Of a DNA stretch of 64,000 nt, positions 1-11,260 are shown in pieces. Location of the stretch: assembly GCA_910890315.1 (NCBI GenBank), contig CAJVGD010000010.1, positions 310,001-374,000 of the forward strand, read 5' to 3'. The DNA comes from Serendipita indica DSM 11827. Its lineage: Eukaryota; Basidiomycota; Agaricomycetes; Sebacinales; Serendipitaceae. The notes under the pieces were generated by a model, which worked only from the letters and a program-made list of their open reading frames with translations, was not told the DNA's origin and did no database searches. Within the stretch, counting starts at the first letter, position 1. Every line of letters begins with the position of its first letter. The translations under genes and the position numbers were made by a program.

Positions 1-451
1 CTATTCTAGATGGTGATGTGCCCGTTGAGTGCGCTGGTGTCGGTAACGGGCGCGGCCAAAGTCGAGGTCCGATGTGAAAGTGCTCTTTTCGCTTGGTGCA
101 AGGGCCACCGTTCAATTCGACGTCGGCGAGTTTAACAATTAACGTCAAAATTTTCGATTAATATTCTCCAACTCTAATCAGCTCTCAGAACATCTCGTCA
201 CCCAAATGGTTTGGGTCAAATCACATGTTTTTGGGGGCATTGTCTATCTAACCTATATGATACAATCTGCACGACGCTCATAGACGTCAGTCTGCTTTCT
301 GACTATGGGAGAAACAGGGGCTGAGGTGTGGCGGTCGAGGGTTGTAAAAGAAAGGGCGAGCAAGGTCGACGAGTCGCCTCTCGAGAAAGAACGGTGGCCA
401 GAAGAAGAGCAGGAGGGGGGAAATCAAGGATTCAGGTCGGAGGTATCACGG
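1..451. other. gene-free left edge, 3' flank of TPS2
   Basis: I see no supported gene here. The stretch follows the stop codon of the leftward trehalose-phosphatase gene and presumably holds its 3' UTR. Small open frames around 330-550 run into and overlap the opposite strand of that gene and show no recognisable protein. Confidence 0.5.
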
Positions 452-3400
452 TTATAGATGCGGATTTGGGTGCTCGATACCAGGCGTGCGAATTGGCGTA
501 TCCACACCAAGGACTGGAATCCGCTTCGGAATCGGGAGACCGACAAGCTTGAGCATCGCATCTACGACTTCGTCCGCAGACGTCACATGCCAGGCCGCGA
601 GCGTCTTCTTACTTGGGTGGCCCACAGTTGTCGAAAACAGTCCTTGCTGCGTGAGCGAGAGTGTCACGGCGTCTTTGGTAGCTTCCTCGCCGTCGATCAG
701 TTTGGCAGACTCGGGCGGCTGCATGACACCTTGGGTTGTGCCGACAGGGAAAAGCGTACAAAGAGCACGGAACATGTCTTCGTCCGTCTTTGATATTCGT
801 CAGCTTTTCATCACGATAACAAGTCGTAAACGGACCTTGTCGTCACCAGCGCAGAAGACAAACTCGGCATTGGGGTTCCTGTACAAGATTCGCTTGACAA
901 TCTCGCCCTTGTTGACGGCAATTGGTCGGACTTCGAGGTTCTTCTTGCCAACCAAGACTATACACTGTCAGCTATGCTTATTACAAGCGACAAGAGTATA
1001 CCTTCAATCGGCCTCTTGGCCACCAAGTTGTTCTCCAACAAGTCGAGACATTGCTTGCACTGGAACGATCTAAATCTCCCATCAGCATACCATAAGCGAA
1101 GTCTGAAAGATTACATACCCCCACTCGGGATCAGCCGCACGATAATGCCACGTAATCGAGCTCTTCTTCATCTCGACAAAGCTTCCCGTCGTCCTCTAAA
1201 CCACACATCAACCAATCATCCCCATCTTTTTGCTCAACGCACCTCGGTATAATACTCAAACAGCTCCTCGACCTCTTGCATCCAAGTCATGTCCAACGTC
1301 TCGGTCAAATTCGTCCATTTTGTCGTCCCAGGCTCGCGGATAAACGATCCGTGTTCCGCCGAGAAGCCGACATTCTTCAAGTGTCCAAGATGATGCTCGA
1401 GGAATCCACTGTCACGTCCGGAAATAATGTAAACCAAATTCCTCGGATCTTCGGACAACTTTTGCAGAGCCTGGAGCGTCGCCTCGGATGGGACGGCCAT
1501 GCTGGGGACTTTGACGATGGGCGTAAGGGTGCCCTATTCAGCAACAGGATTAGTCAAGTCATCTCTAACCTTCCAAAAAAGAAAACCCACGTCATAATCA
1601 AAGAGGAGCAATCGCCGTTTGGCGGTCTTGTACGCCGTCTCGAGCGCGCTCTGGTCCATGTATGGCGTCTGGTGCGCCGTATTCTCGGTTCCAATCTGCG
1701 AGAGTAACATTCTGACGAGGATAGCGGCCCAGGTATGAGAAGTGTGCGTCGTCACAACCTTGTAAAGTGCAGCCTGGCGCGACGCTCGCTCTTCTTCAGG
1801 CATCAGCAACCCGCGGTTTATCATTGCCGCGACACCCTATACATTCCATCGTGCGATGATGGCAAAAAAGATAAAGCGCCGATAACGACGGTTGATGTTG
1901 GGCAGATGGATTTGGGGGATTGGCCGGGCCCAAAAAGGGTGAGAAGAAACAACGTCAGTCGCCAATCAAACACGTTTTCGGAAGGATTATGAGCCAACAA
2001 AAGAACGGGCCAATCGCGATGGTGTCAAAGATGTGCGCGTGGCCGCCAAAAGCGGAAAAGTGCGCCAAAGATTGCGCCCAGGGAGAGAAATCGGGAAAAA
2101 GGGTCAAAAAACCAACTCACACCAAGGTCCCACGGATTGATCTGCCTATCAGTTCAAATCAGCACGTGCGTTTTTGTGATCGACGCCACTCCGAAAGCGC
2201 ACAAAAGCGCAGCCGAAAGGGCAAGAAAAAATGTAGCGCGGGCGAGGTGAGCAGGATGTGGCGCAGAGATAACAATGTATAGAGATGCGATGGAAAGAGG
2301 TGACGACGGAGATGAGACTTACAATGCATCTGACATGGTATGCGAGATACCCATGAATTCGGATAAGATGAGCGGTGCCTTGTTCGTATTCTGTTGACAA
2401 ATGACGTATTCCATCGATGTCGTGTTCATACCGTCACGCAACGGCGTGATGAGTGCGAGGTCGGCGACAGACAAGAGCGCGTAAAAGTCGTCCTTTTTGA
2501 TCGTCTGGTGGCTGAAAGACGTCAGGTTTCCCGTCTCCCTCAGTCTTGTCGGAAAAGACGTACTAATGATGGACTGGGATAAAGTCCAAGCTACCATAAT
2601 CGCCGTTAATGTGCGCGACCAACTCGGAAACCTGTCTCTCAAGCTTGGGCTCATCGGTCAAACTAGGAGATGTGACCTGGATCATGACAACGTTTCCACG
2701 CCACTGTGGATAGTCCTTGAGGAGGCGTTCAAACGCCTTGAGCTTTTGGACGATTCCCTTGACGACGTCGAGCTTGTCGCGGGCAATGATGATCTTCTTG
2801 CCCTCGTAGAGCGAGCGAAGCGTGGCGAGTTTGGGCGCGACACCGGGACGCAGTCTGGAATAGCGTAAGAGGGGCGCACTGCTACAAGTAATCACGTACA
2901 CGTCCTGATGGATGCGATCTGCATCTACTCCGACAGAGCAATGCAAGATGCGCGTAATCTGACCTGCGACATCGATTCCTCCATGCACGCTCTCGTATCC
3001 GCAGACACGAACGCACGACGAACCAAAGTGGCGTCCATACGAAAACTTTTGGAACACGACAAGGTTAGCACCGAGCATGCCGTCCAAGATTTCGCGACGT
3101 CCTGCATGAGGATGAGCAATCTAGCGTCCGAGGTACATCAAGGAACTCACTCGGCAAGCAGCGAACACCTCTGAACTAGGGAAAGGCGTGTGGACGAACA
3201 GGCCAACATAGGCATCTGCCGTCGTCTTGGAGTAGCTCTTGAAGATTCTTGGGAGGAGGAGCAAATGGTAATCGTGTACCCAGATGAGATCTCCTGGCTG
3301 GTAAATCTCTGCTAGTTTCTCTGCATAGGCCTCATTGGCGCGCAAGTAGGCGGTCCAGTGCTCAGATTCGGGGGTGACTTCCTTTGCAACGTCTTGCCAG

Positions 3401-4256
3401 AGGAGGTAGTGGAAGAGTGGCCAGAGGGCTACAAAGGATTCGATCAATTACTATGGAAACTCTGTAGGACGTACTGGTCTTGCAATACCCCTCGTAGTGT
3501 CCGTGTGCAATCTTGTCGTCCAAGAAGACTGGGACGTAGTTAATCTTCTGCTTGCCCTCACCACCATCCAAAACGGACTGGTAGTTTGTAATCTCTGTGG
3601 TAATCTCCTTTTTGTCTTCATCCGTCAGAGTGCTCGTTGGGACAGCACGGCGCTGACTCGAGCCTGGTGTCGGCGTGGTCTCAATGTCGCCTGTCCAAGC
3701 GAGAATGACTTGTTCGTGGGTGGCGCACAAGGATCGGATGCCGGAGATCATGGCTGTGTGGCCTCTACGGGGAGCGAGCTGCCATTTCGAGTTTGAGTTT
3801 ATCGAAAGCGTCGGATTGCTGTCATTGACTGTCGGCGAGAGAATAGTCTCTTCTGGAGGATTCACTATATCCATACTAGTCAATATCCTCGATCAGCCAA
3901 AAAAGCCGGCGGCTGATGCCACCCCCCAAATCCCCCAACAAATGCAAGGACTACTGACCAGTTTTGTGCGCCTTTTCGGCCTCGAGGGATACGATATCCT
4001 TGACGGGCGTCTTTGGAGGGCTCGCTGGTGCACCCGGAGCATCTGCGCTGTCGGTTGCGGTGGCGGGAGCTCTGAGCGAGGTGATGATGGGCAGATAATG
4101 CGTGACGTGGATAATTCGTCCGCTGAGTTTTGTCCCTCTGGCCTTTAGATCGTCCTCGAGCTGGGCCACGACGGCGCGAACACCTGCGAGGGTCGACTCT
4201 TGACTCGTCTCGCCCTGGATGTCGAGCGAGTATTCGCTGGGATAGTTGTGGTCCAT
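452..4256 (-). CDS. TPS2: Trehalose-6-phosphate synthase/phosphatase (Tps2-type)
   Basis: Two-domain trehalose enzyme: a glycosyltransferase-20 (TPS) region followed by a HAD-type trehalose-6-phosphate phosphatase that releases trehalose in the cytosol. The start at 4256 is followed by the family's N-terminal motif GRIIHVTHYLP. Further in are HDYHLLLLPRIF (about 3270), the RDKLD..KG sugar-nucleotide motif (about 2790) and TPLRDGMN (about 2430). The phosphatase motif DYD|GTLTPIVK is split by an intron near 1535-1590, and GDDK|TDEDMF is split near 775-830. The C-terminus KKTLAAWHVTSADEVVDAML is typical of Tps2. There are about ten introns; one of about 275 nt (roughly 1850-2124) follows a tiny exon encoding INPWDLG and is much longer than the rest. 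In yeast Tps2 the TPS half is inactive; that is family knowledge, not tested here. No break seen. Confidence 0.95.
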
Positions 4257-4459
4257 GTCTGCGTGCAGATGGCTTACAAGGTCCTCGGGGGGATCTTATA
4301 TCGTCGGGTCCAACGAAGGTTTCGATTCTGCGTCATCGTCGCAACTGCCATATTTGGGCCGCAACGTCGAAAAGGCGGCGAATCAACGGACAATACATCG
4401 ATTGGGCAAACGTGGGTCGTACATATTTATTACAGCTACTTGCAGTAATGCCGACGGGC

Positions 4460-5450
4460 TCAGTACCTCGATCCCGTCTGCGTCGCTTCGTCGGTCAACG
4501 GCACGTACTGATAAAGAGGTGAGATGGCGAAACACGTTTGAGAGCACATACTCGGACTCCAAACAATCGTGTCTTCTTCACATTTCCCTCGGCATCCTTG
4601 TCCACCGTCCATATATCCTGGTCACCGCCATCTGGTCCGACAGGGATGAACATTCTACCCAGAAGTTATTCCCTTTAGCCTTTGTAAGGAAAGGGAAAGA
4701 CCGAAATTTACATACCTTCCTGGTGCTTTCAGCATATCGATCAGTGCTTGGGGGATTTCGGGAGCTGCCGCCCCGACATGAATAACGTCGTACGGCGCAC
4801 CGGCGGCCCATCCTAGATTCTCCGTTATCAGACAATAAACCTGGCGCAGGAGTACCCACCCTTTCGACCATCACCCGTGACCATGACAATCTCCCCCTTG
4901 TCCAACGCACCCCCCAACCCATCACTCTTGAGATTCCCGACAGACCAATCGACAAGCGCACGAATGTGCTCAATCCCAACAACTTTGCCTGGTGAGATTG
5001 CCGAAGGGGTTACGGTCCCTTTGGTCCTTGCCGACGAAGTCGTCTTGATAAGATGATGAAAGACGGCAACAGTGTATCCAGAGCCACTGCCTACATCGAG
5101 AATGTGTGCGTCTGGATGGATCCAAGGGAGGAGATACTCGGATGCGTGAGCGTGCATATGTGGCGCTGAAATGGTTGCACCGTGCCCAATTGTTCTACAA
5201 TAGTGAGTATACCAAGTCTACATGCAATATAGGACGTACTGAGGTGCATCATCGTACGCATATCCCTTGAGACGGACATAGTTTGCACGGTCGACGCGCT
5301 TCATGGCCTATAACACCGTTATACAAGTACTCACAGTATATTAGTCTACAGCTTGTATACCTCTGCGACGACATCACTCCGGATTAGCCCGCGCTTTTGC
5401 ATATTGTTGACGAGTTCTTCATTGGTATCACCGCTTGAAATCCAGGCCAT
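4460..5450 (-). CDS. PCM1: Protein-L-isoaspartate O-methyltransferase (PCMT)
   Basis: SAM-dependent repair methyltransferase that methylates isoaspartyl residues in aged proteins. I chose the ATG at 5450 ([20 protein letters not shown]), which matches the usual PCMT N-terminus. Next come [10 protein letters not shown], the family block [10 protein letters not shown], the SAM-binding motif [15 protein letters not shown] (about 5090), the [16 protein letters not shown] block (about 4770) and [15 protein letters not shown] (about 4620). The last exon encodes [15 protein letters not shown] before the stop at 4460-4462. Several introns of about 45-60 nt are needed, and they have good GT-AG ends. 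It lies about 200 nt upstream of the Tps2 gene on the same strand and is divergent from the decarboxylase gene, only 130 nt away. No damage seen. Confidence 0.94.
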
Positions 5451-5580
5451 GGTTGATACAATGTTGACAAGACTTTTGGTGTTGATATGTCGTTGAAACT
5501 GTCGCCTGAGGGGGCTAATGAGCATACACAAAGGGGCGTAATGGATGATCAGGTTTATCAACAGCACAGGGCGCAAATAG
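5451..5580. promoter_or_regulatory. Bidirectional promoter region between PCMT and the PLP decarboxylase
   Basis: Only about 130 nt separate the two divergent start codons at 5450 (-) and 5581 (+), so both 5' UTRs and core promoters must lie here or overlap the genes. I see no unambiguous TATA or known operator. Confidence 0.5.
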
Positions 5581-7469
5581 ATGGATCTTCTACCCCACCT
5601 TGTTGCCCTTTTCTCCAACGATGCATCTGAATCAGATCATAAACACGTGATCATCGACCATTTACGATCAAACGTCCCTGTCACTGCACCAAAAGCTGAT
5701 ATTGTCACTGCTGCACGCGCACTCGTCAATGTAGTGCCGGAAGAGGGATGGTCTACAAATACTGTCCTTGCGCATCTACTTCAAGATATTGCATCTGGTC
5801 TCGCAAGAGGCGCTAGTGGACCTCGGTATGCCTCCTTTCCATCCCTCGACTTGACTGACCCAACCAGATTCTTCGGATTCGTAACAGGTGGTGCACTTCC
5901 TGCTGCACAGGTATGTATTCTACTCTTTCGTCTACTTTCTACTAACAGCAATTCAGTGCGCAGACATTCTCACCACCATCTTTGATCAAAACGTCCAAGT
6001 TCATCTACCAGTACGCATATTCCATACTTATGAGCATATCTAGATCTCGATCCAAAGGATGAGACAATTTGTACCGCCCTTGAACACAAGACGCTCCTGC
6101 TCATCCTCGACCTCTTCAACATTCCCCGCGAGACATTCGCTGTAGGATCCTTGACGACCGGCGCTACAGGGAGCAATGTCCTCGGACTTGGTAAGCCCAT
6201 CTTTCTACTCTACTACTATATTGACCCTTCGGTAGCATGCGGTCGTGACGCAGCGATCCAACACGCCCTCTCAAATTCATCATACAGTACAGGAGACGAC
6301 GGGATTCCTCCAAATATCACAATCCGCGTTCTCACCGACCGACATCACGCTAGCATCGAAAAAGCCGCAGCCCTCGTTGGCATCGGGAGACGCAATGTCA
6401 AAAGCCTGGAACATACAATTCGCCCATTCGCTCAAGCCCTAGAAGACGAGCTCAAGGCATCCACGGTCCAAGGAAAGAAAGTAGCGACCATTGTCGTCGT
6501 CAGCTTTGCAGAAGTCAACACTGTATGTCGCCTGAGCCGGAGTACAAAAGCTGAAGCTGGGTCTAGGGCGACTTTACAGATTTGACTGGAGTACGTGATG
6601 TGTGTGATCGATATGGTGTGTGGTTGCACGTCGACGCCGCGTTTGGTGCAATGGCGTGTTTGTTACCCGAATACGCACACATTAGCGAGTGGATGGCACA
6701 GGCCGACAGCCTTACATCTGACGGTACTCTCTCCTTGCGTGGTGAAAAGTTCACAATTGACAAGTCTCGGAAGGACACAAGTGGTTCAACGTCCCCTATG
6801 CATGCGGCATCTTCTATTGCCGCTCACGACAACTGCTCACTTCTATCCTCGCGGGTAGCGGCGCAGTGCCGGCATATCTATCCACTTCTCACTCCTCCAA
6901 TGAAAACCTGGACTTGGAGTGGACGACCACCGTCCCTTCTCCGCTGCATACCAACATCGAAAACTCGCGCCGGTTCATCGCGTTGCCTCTATACGCCGCC
7001 CTCCTTGCTATGGGTCGCCAAGGGTATGTCGATATCGTCCGCCGAAATGTCCAGTTTGCACGGAACCTATCAGAGTGGATGTGTTCTGAAGAAAATGGTG
7101 GCGGGAAGTGGTTCGAAGTCCTCAATCTCCGCGACGTCAAGGTTTCAGAAGGAACGAGTTCGAAAGAAGAACAAGGCGAGAAGAAGATGGTGCCGCTCAA
7201 CGTTGTCCTCTTCCGACCAAAAGACACCGACGATGTCCCTACGGCTTATCGTCGCTCTACTCATCGTGGTAACAAAGGCACTGCTACGCTCATCCGTGAC
7301 GTCAACGCCACCAAAAAGTTGTACGTCTCCCCTGGTGCGTACTCGGCAGATGATGGGTGGCGCCGTGAGGATTGCTGTTTCAAATTGGATGACGGGGTAC
7401 ATGGATGATGGGGCCGACTTGGAGGCCGTGAAAGATGTGCTGAGAGGACTTATGCGGGTAGATTCGTAA
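5581..7469 (+). CDS. PLP-dependent group II amino-acid decarboxylase (frame change near the 3' end)
   Basis: Pyridoxal-phosphate decarboxylase of the aromatic-amino-acid/glutamate family. The start MDLLPHLVALF leads to PRYASFPS and FGFVTGGALPAAQCADILTT. Further on are GATGSNVLGLACGRD (intron near 6190-6236), HVDAAFGAM (the Asp that pairs with the PLP ring nitrogen) and SDGHKWFNVPYACGIFY, whose Lys forms the Schiff base and is assembled across an intron at about 6724-6773. The expected family C-terminus AVRIAVSNWMTG lies in a different reading frame from the preceding exon; the switch falls at about 7330-7365 and no plausible GT-AG intron restores it. Either a one-base indel has truncated the protein or the sequence has an error. 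The end given is that of the expected frame. The substrate cannot be told. It converges on the next gene, 48 nt away. Confidence 0.85.
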
Positions 7470-7517
7470 CTTTCACTCGTAGATAAATCACTCGTCGCAG
7501 TATACGCGAGCCGAGAG

Positions 7518-8734
7518 CTATGTACGTGTCGACTGCGTACCCAGACACTCTTTTACACGATAGTCCCAGTATCTGTTCATAAATTAGCTTGATGATGCCG
7601 CGTTAAATCATACGTACCGCTTTCTCATCGTGTCGTGTTCCTCTGCCAGACTAGTAAAAAGCTACTGTGCATGAGACATGGAATTAACAACGACAATGAT
7701 ACGCACCTCTGCCGCCTTGGTTGTATCTCCCTCTTCCAGGCAAATGTCAGCCAGGAATTCAATCGCGAGAGCACAGGGCAACGACGCTGACGACGACGGC
7801 CGTGGGTTGTCTAAATCCAATACTTCCTCCTCTACAACAGGTCTCTCCTCTCTTGGAGTCGTATACAGTACTACAAAGTCCTTGAGAGTAGCATACTTGA
7901 CCTCCACGCGATCTAAGATACCTCGGAGGTAATTCCACGCAGAGAGGTTATTTGGCGCGACCGCAATCTTCTGCTTGGTGAAATTAATTTCCCTCCTGAG
8001 AACCTGCTCCCTGTCTTCGTCTCCCTCTCTCACACCAGAATCAAAGACGACAAAGAAGCGATGATGCCACGCTGAATTGTTCCTCACGTCTTCTTGGAGG
8101 AGCAACTCGACGGATGGCAACTCTAGGCTCCACAAATCTTCTTGATCAAAGTGCGCGAGAAGCCACTGACGATAGGCCCATGTGTGATAGTTCTTTGAAT
8201 CGACGGCGAGGACTTTGGAGATGAAGCTGAGCTCTGCTGCTGGTTGTGCGTATTTGAGGAGGAGTAGCTTGCGATGGTGCCATACTTGATAAAACTTCAT
8301 GTTTGTCAATGCGAGCTCGTCCATCAGCGCCAACTCTTTGTCCAACGGCGCCTCTAGTTCAAGGAGTGTATCGTATCGGTACTGCCTATATCCAATCACG
8401 TCAATCAAGTTCGCTGGCTTGTAATTATAGACGAACCAGACGGTGTAATGTGCCGGATTCATGCGGATGATATGCTCTGTGAGCTCGAGCACGCGCTGCG
8501 ACTTTTCTCCCTTTGCAACAATCCCACGGAAGTAATCCATTGCATCCTTGTCTGTAATGATGTTTTATTCGGTCTATCCACGCAAGCTAATTCGTACGGA
8601 CATTCGGGTGGGTAGAAGATGGGCACGAGCGGGTTTGTCAGGTCGCTCTGATCTAGTGGCTGCACGCCTTTCCATTCCTCGCGCATCGAATACAAGAGTG
8701 GTGGCGGAGGATCCGAAGCTGGCTGTTCGCTCAT
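7518..8734 (-). CDS. RAM2: Protein farnesyltransferase/geranylgeranyltransferase-1 alpha subunit
   Basis: Shared alpha subunit of the CaaX prenyltransferases, which pairs with a beta subunit to attach farnesyl or geranylgeranyl to Ras/Rho-type proteins. The ATG at 8734 opens MSEQPASDPPPPL; an intron at about 8559 precedes DYFRGIVAKGEKS. PFTA repeats are plain: NPAHYTVWFVYNY, NMKFYQVWHHRKLLL, DSKNYHTWAYRQWLLAHF, NNSAWHHRFFVV and NNLSAWNYLRGIL. Two further short introns lead to ELFTSLAEEHDTMRKRYWDYR and the stop at 7518-7520. The length (about 340 aa) fits the family. It lies about 105 nt downstream of the ASCC2-like gene on the same strand. No defect seen. Confidence 0.94.
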
Positions 8735-8840
8735 CGTTGTGGTCTGGTCCAAGTACTCTCCCACTTTCACAAATTTCATTTGAGAACGGTTGCCTCGGAG
8801 CACTTGACATGAATCTTTGTTAATGAGCAGATTATCGAGG

Positions 8841-11194
8841 TCATGTCTCCGCAGGAGCTCCCCGAGCCATTTTCTTATCGTGACCACGCCCACGAGCTCG
8901 ATTCTTGTTCCGCTCTTTCCATGCCCTATCACGCGCTGTGTTCTCGTCTCCACCTGACCCGCGTCCACGGCCACGGCCTCGACTGCCACCTCCTCTAGCC
9001 TTTCCTCGTGGCTCTCCCCCTTGAGCTTGCGCTTGTTCTCGTGGGTGATGAGAGCCCGTTTCGCCTTTGAGCTGTGAATGAGATTCCCCACCCCGCCGTG
9101 AAGGACCAGCTTCGTTGATCCCGTCCACAGGATGGAGTGCCTTGTTCCCTCTAAACTCATGCTTTTGAAGGATCTTGTTCTTTCGGGGCTACAGAACAGT
9201 TATAAACCCTTCTAAAGTGTGGTCTGGATACGTACGTTGCGTTCGAGCACGATACGCCACCCCTCAAGTTGCTCGTGGCTCCAGCCTGTCCGCGATCAGC
9301 TTTCAGTTTCATTTTACGAGGCTACATCACTGACCTGTCTTGGCGCTCAAGTCCGCCCTCTCCTTGGACTTTCTTGTTGCCGAATCACGATCGAAGACCT
9401 TTGGATCGTTAATGTAGGCAAGCTCCAATATCGTCTCGATCTTATTTGTATCCTATAGATTCATGAGCACGGCCAAGGAGAGATGATACCAAACTCACTG
9501 GCTCATCGTCCGATGCATCGCTCTCTTCTCCGTCCCCTGCAACGCTGACATTTCCAACAGAGTCATCCAGCTCATCAAATTGATCGTCGTCTTCGTACTC
9601 ATACGGTGTCTTGCGTGAGCCGCGTTGACGATCCATCTCTTCCTCGTCGTCCGAAGTCACTTCAGCTCGTCGCATAATCTCTGCTTTCATCTCTTGTATC
9701 CATGATTTATCTTGCATCATCTCGTCTGCATTATCACTGTGGGAATGTCAACTTTCACTCTTGTGAAACCCGCAGGAGTAGGACTTGCCGCTTCTTCCCT
9801 ATCCTCAGACTTGACAAATCGATGAGTTGGTCATCAAACACGTTGCGTCTTTTCTCCACGGCTTCCATCGACGCGTCTATGACAGTAGATTGCCCAGAGG
9901 GTTCGGCGGCGTCCATGAGTTCAATCGGGATCGACCCATCCAAGAGCGAGGCAATTAGCTTGTCCTTGCCATCTTCACCTCGATACGTGGGGTGTTGGAG
10001 GCAACGCCTTAGGAATTCGGGATCTTGGTCAGGTAGGATCTCTAAAACGTGCACGATGACTTCCTCAATCCTGCTTTCATCTTCTACCTACATAATTGTC
10101 ACCCAATATGTCTAGAACATGAAAATATACTCACCTGTGCCTGGGTAGCTCGTCCTTTGCCCTTCGTTGTCGTCGGGGGAAAGTCTCTTGTCCTCGCCAA
10201 CGGTGTCTTCTCCACATCCGCGTCATGGAAGAGAGTTTGCAGTATAGCGGACTCCATGTGAACGTTCTCTCCATACGGAAGGAAAATCTGGGTCAGATGG
10301 CGAATCTTCATATCGTCAGACTGGACACCGAGACTATCCAGGATGGCGGAAAATGCAAAGAGGTTTTCATAGTCGACCAGTAATGGCGAGTCGAGAAGTG
10401 CCGCCGTTTGAGTATTGCCGTTCCTCGTCGCCTTGGTCAAATTCATCATCGTGTCGAGGAGTAGCTCCCTCGAAGATGCGTTATCAACGAGGTACGTGAC
10501 ACAGTCGTGTAGGATGTCGAGGATGCAGATCTTGATTCTGAGCCAAGTCGCCCCCCAGTCCGAGTGCTCGGGTGTGCCGGGAAGCGAGCCTCGTATGCTT
10601 GGTAGAATCGTATCATAGATCTGCATGAGATATGAGAGGCCCTTTGTATTGTTAGGCGAGAGAAAAGCCGCCATTATCGAGGAGGTTTTTGGTGCGAAGA
10701 ATGGCGGCGAGGACGTGTAGGATGCGATGAAGGGATGTCAACGTTTGCGTTGGAGGAACTCGTGCTCCGAAGCAAGTTTGAACGATACCATTCACACCCG
10801 TCAAGAGTTCCTGGCAGCGTTCGATTGTGAGTGTCCGCTGGAGGCTGGCGTCGAGTTCGTCATACTTTCTCCCTTGTGATGAAAGAATCGCATCTACGAT
10901 TGTAGACGTTCGCACTCTCGCGGAATCGCGAAGGGCGATGGCCTCGAAGAGTTGATACGCTTTGCGAAGGAGTTGCTCATCCACTGTCTCGTTATTGAGG
11001 TGCGGACTAATCGAAGTCATGGCAATATCCTCGAAGAATGCTTCTAGGAAGCGGACCGAGGAGAGGACATCTTGCTGGTCTTTTGTCTGGAGGATGTGCG
11101 CGAGCTCGACGCCCAGTGCATTCTCTACGGCATTGTACTTTTCATTGGAGAACCGTGTCCTCGCAGCACTTGGTCTGAATGTTGGCAGTACCAT
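8841..11194 (-). CDS. CUE3: ASCC2/Cue3-like CUE-domain protein
   Basis: Resembles activating signal cointegrator complex subunit 2 (yeast Cue3), a ubiquitin-binding part of the ribosome-quality-control trigger complex that splits collided ribosomes. The N-terminal helical part runs from MVLPTFRPSAARTRF through FLEAFFEDIAM and LHRILHVLAAIL. The CUE domain is clear at about 9940-10050: VLEILPDQDPEFLRRCL and GEDGKDKLIASLLDG. It is followed by an acidic stretch (about 9500-9650) and a C-terminal Gly/Arg-rich tail (RGRGRGRGSGG, about 8960), a likely RNA-binding extension. Introns are short. The start at 11194 is the least certain point: it lies only 66 nt from the divergent PIG-S start and at the left edge of the amplified block. 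Confidence 0.88.
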
Positions 11195-11260
11195 TCGGTG
11201 GCCGTGATTAGGTTCAAGAGATTATTCAATACATCACAGTTTGGTCTCGTCCGTCACGAC

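Noticed and set aside
458-1707. Several + strand open frames over the 3' part of the TPS2 gene
   Set aside because: They are shadows of conserved trehalose-phosphatase exons on the other strand.
7333-7347. A 15-nt GTGCGT...CAG 'intron' to repair the decarboxylase frame
   Set aside because: Far below any workable intron length and, being a multiple of three, it would not change the frame.
11072-11190. Open frame running upstream of the PIG-S start as an N-terminal extension
   Set aside because: This part is the opposite strand of the ASCC2-like first exon; the duplicated units keep homology only from about the ASCC2 start onward, and the ATG at 11,261 sits in the context kept in relics 4 and 5.
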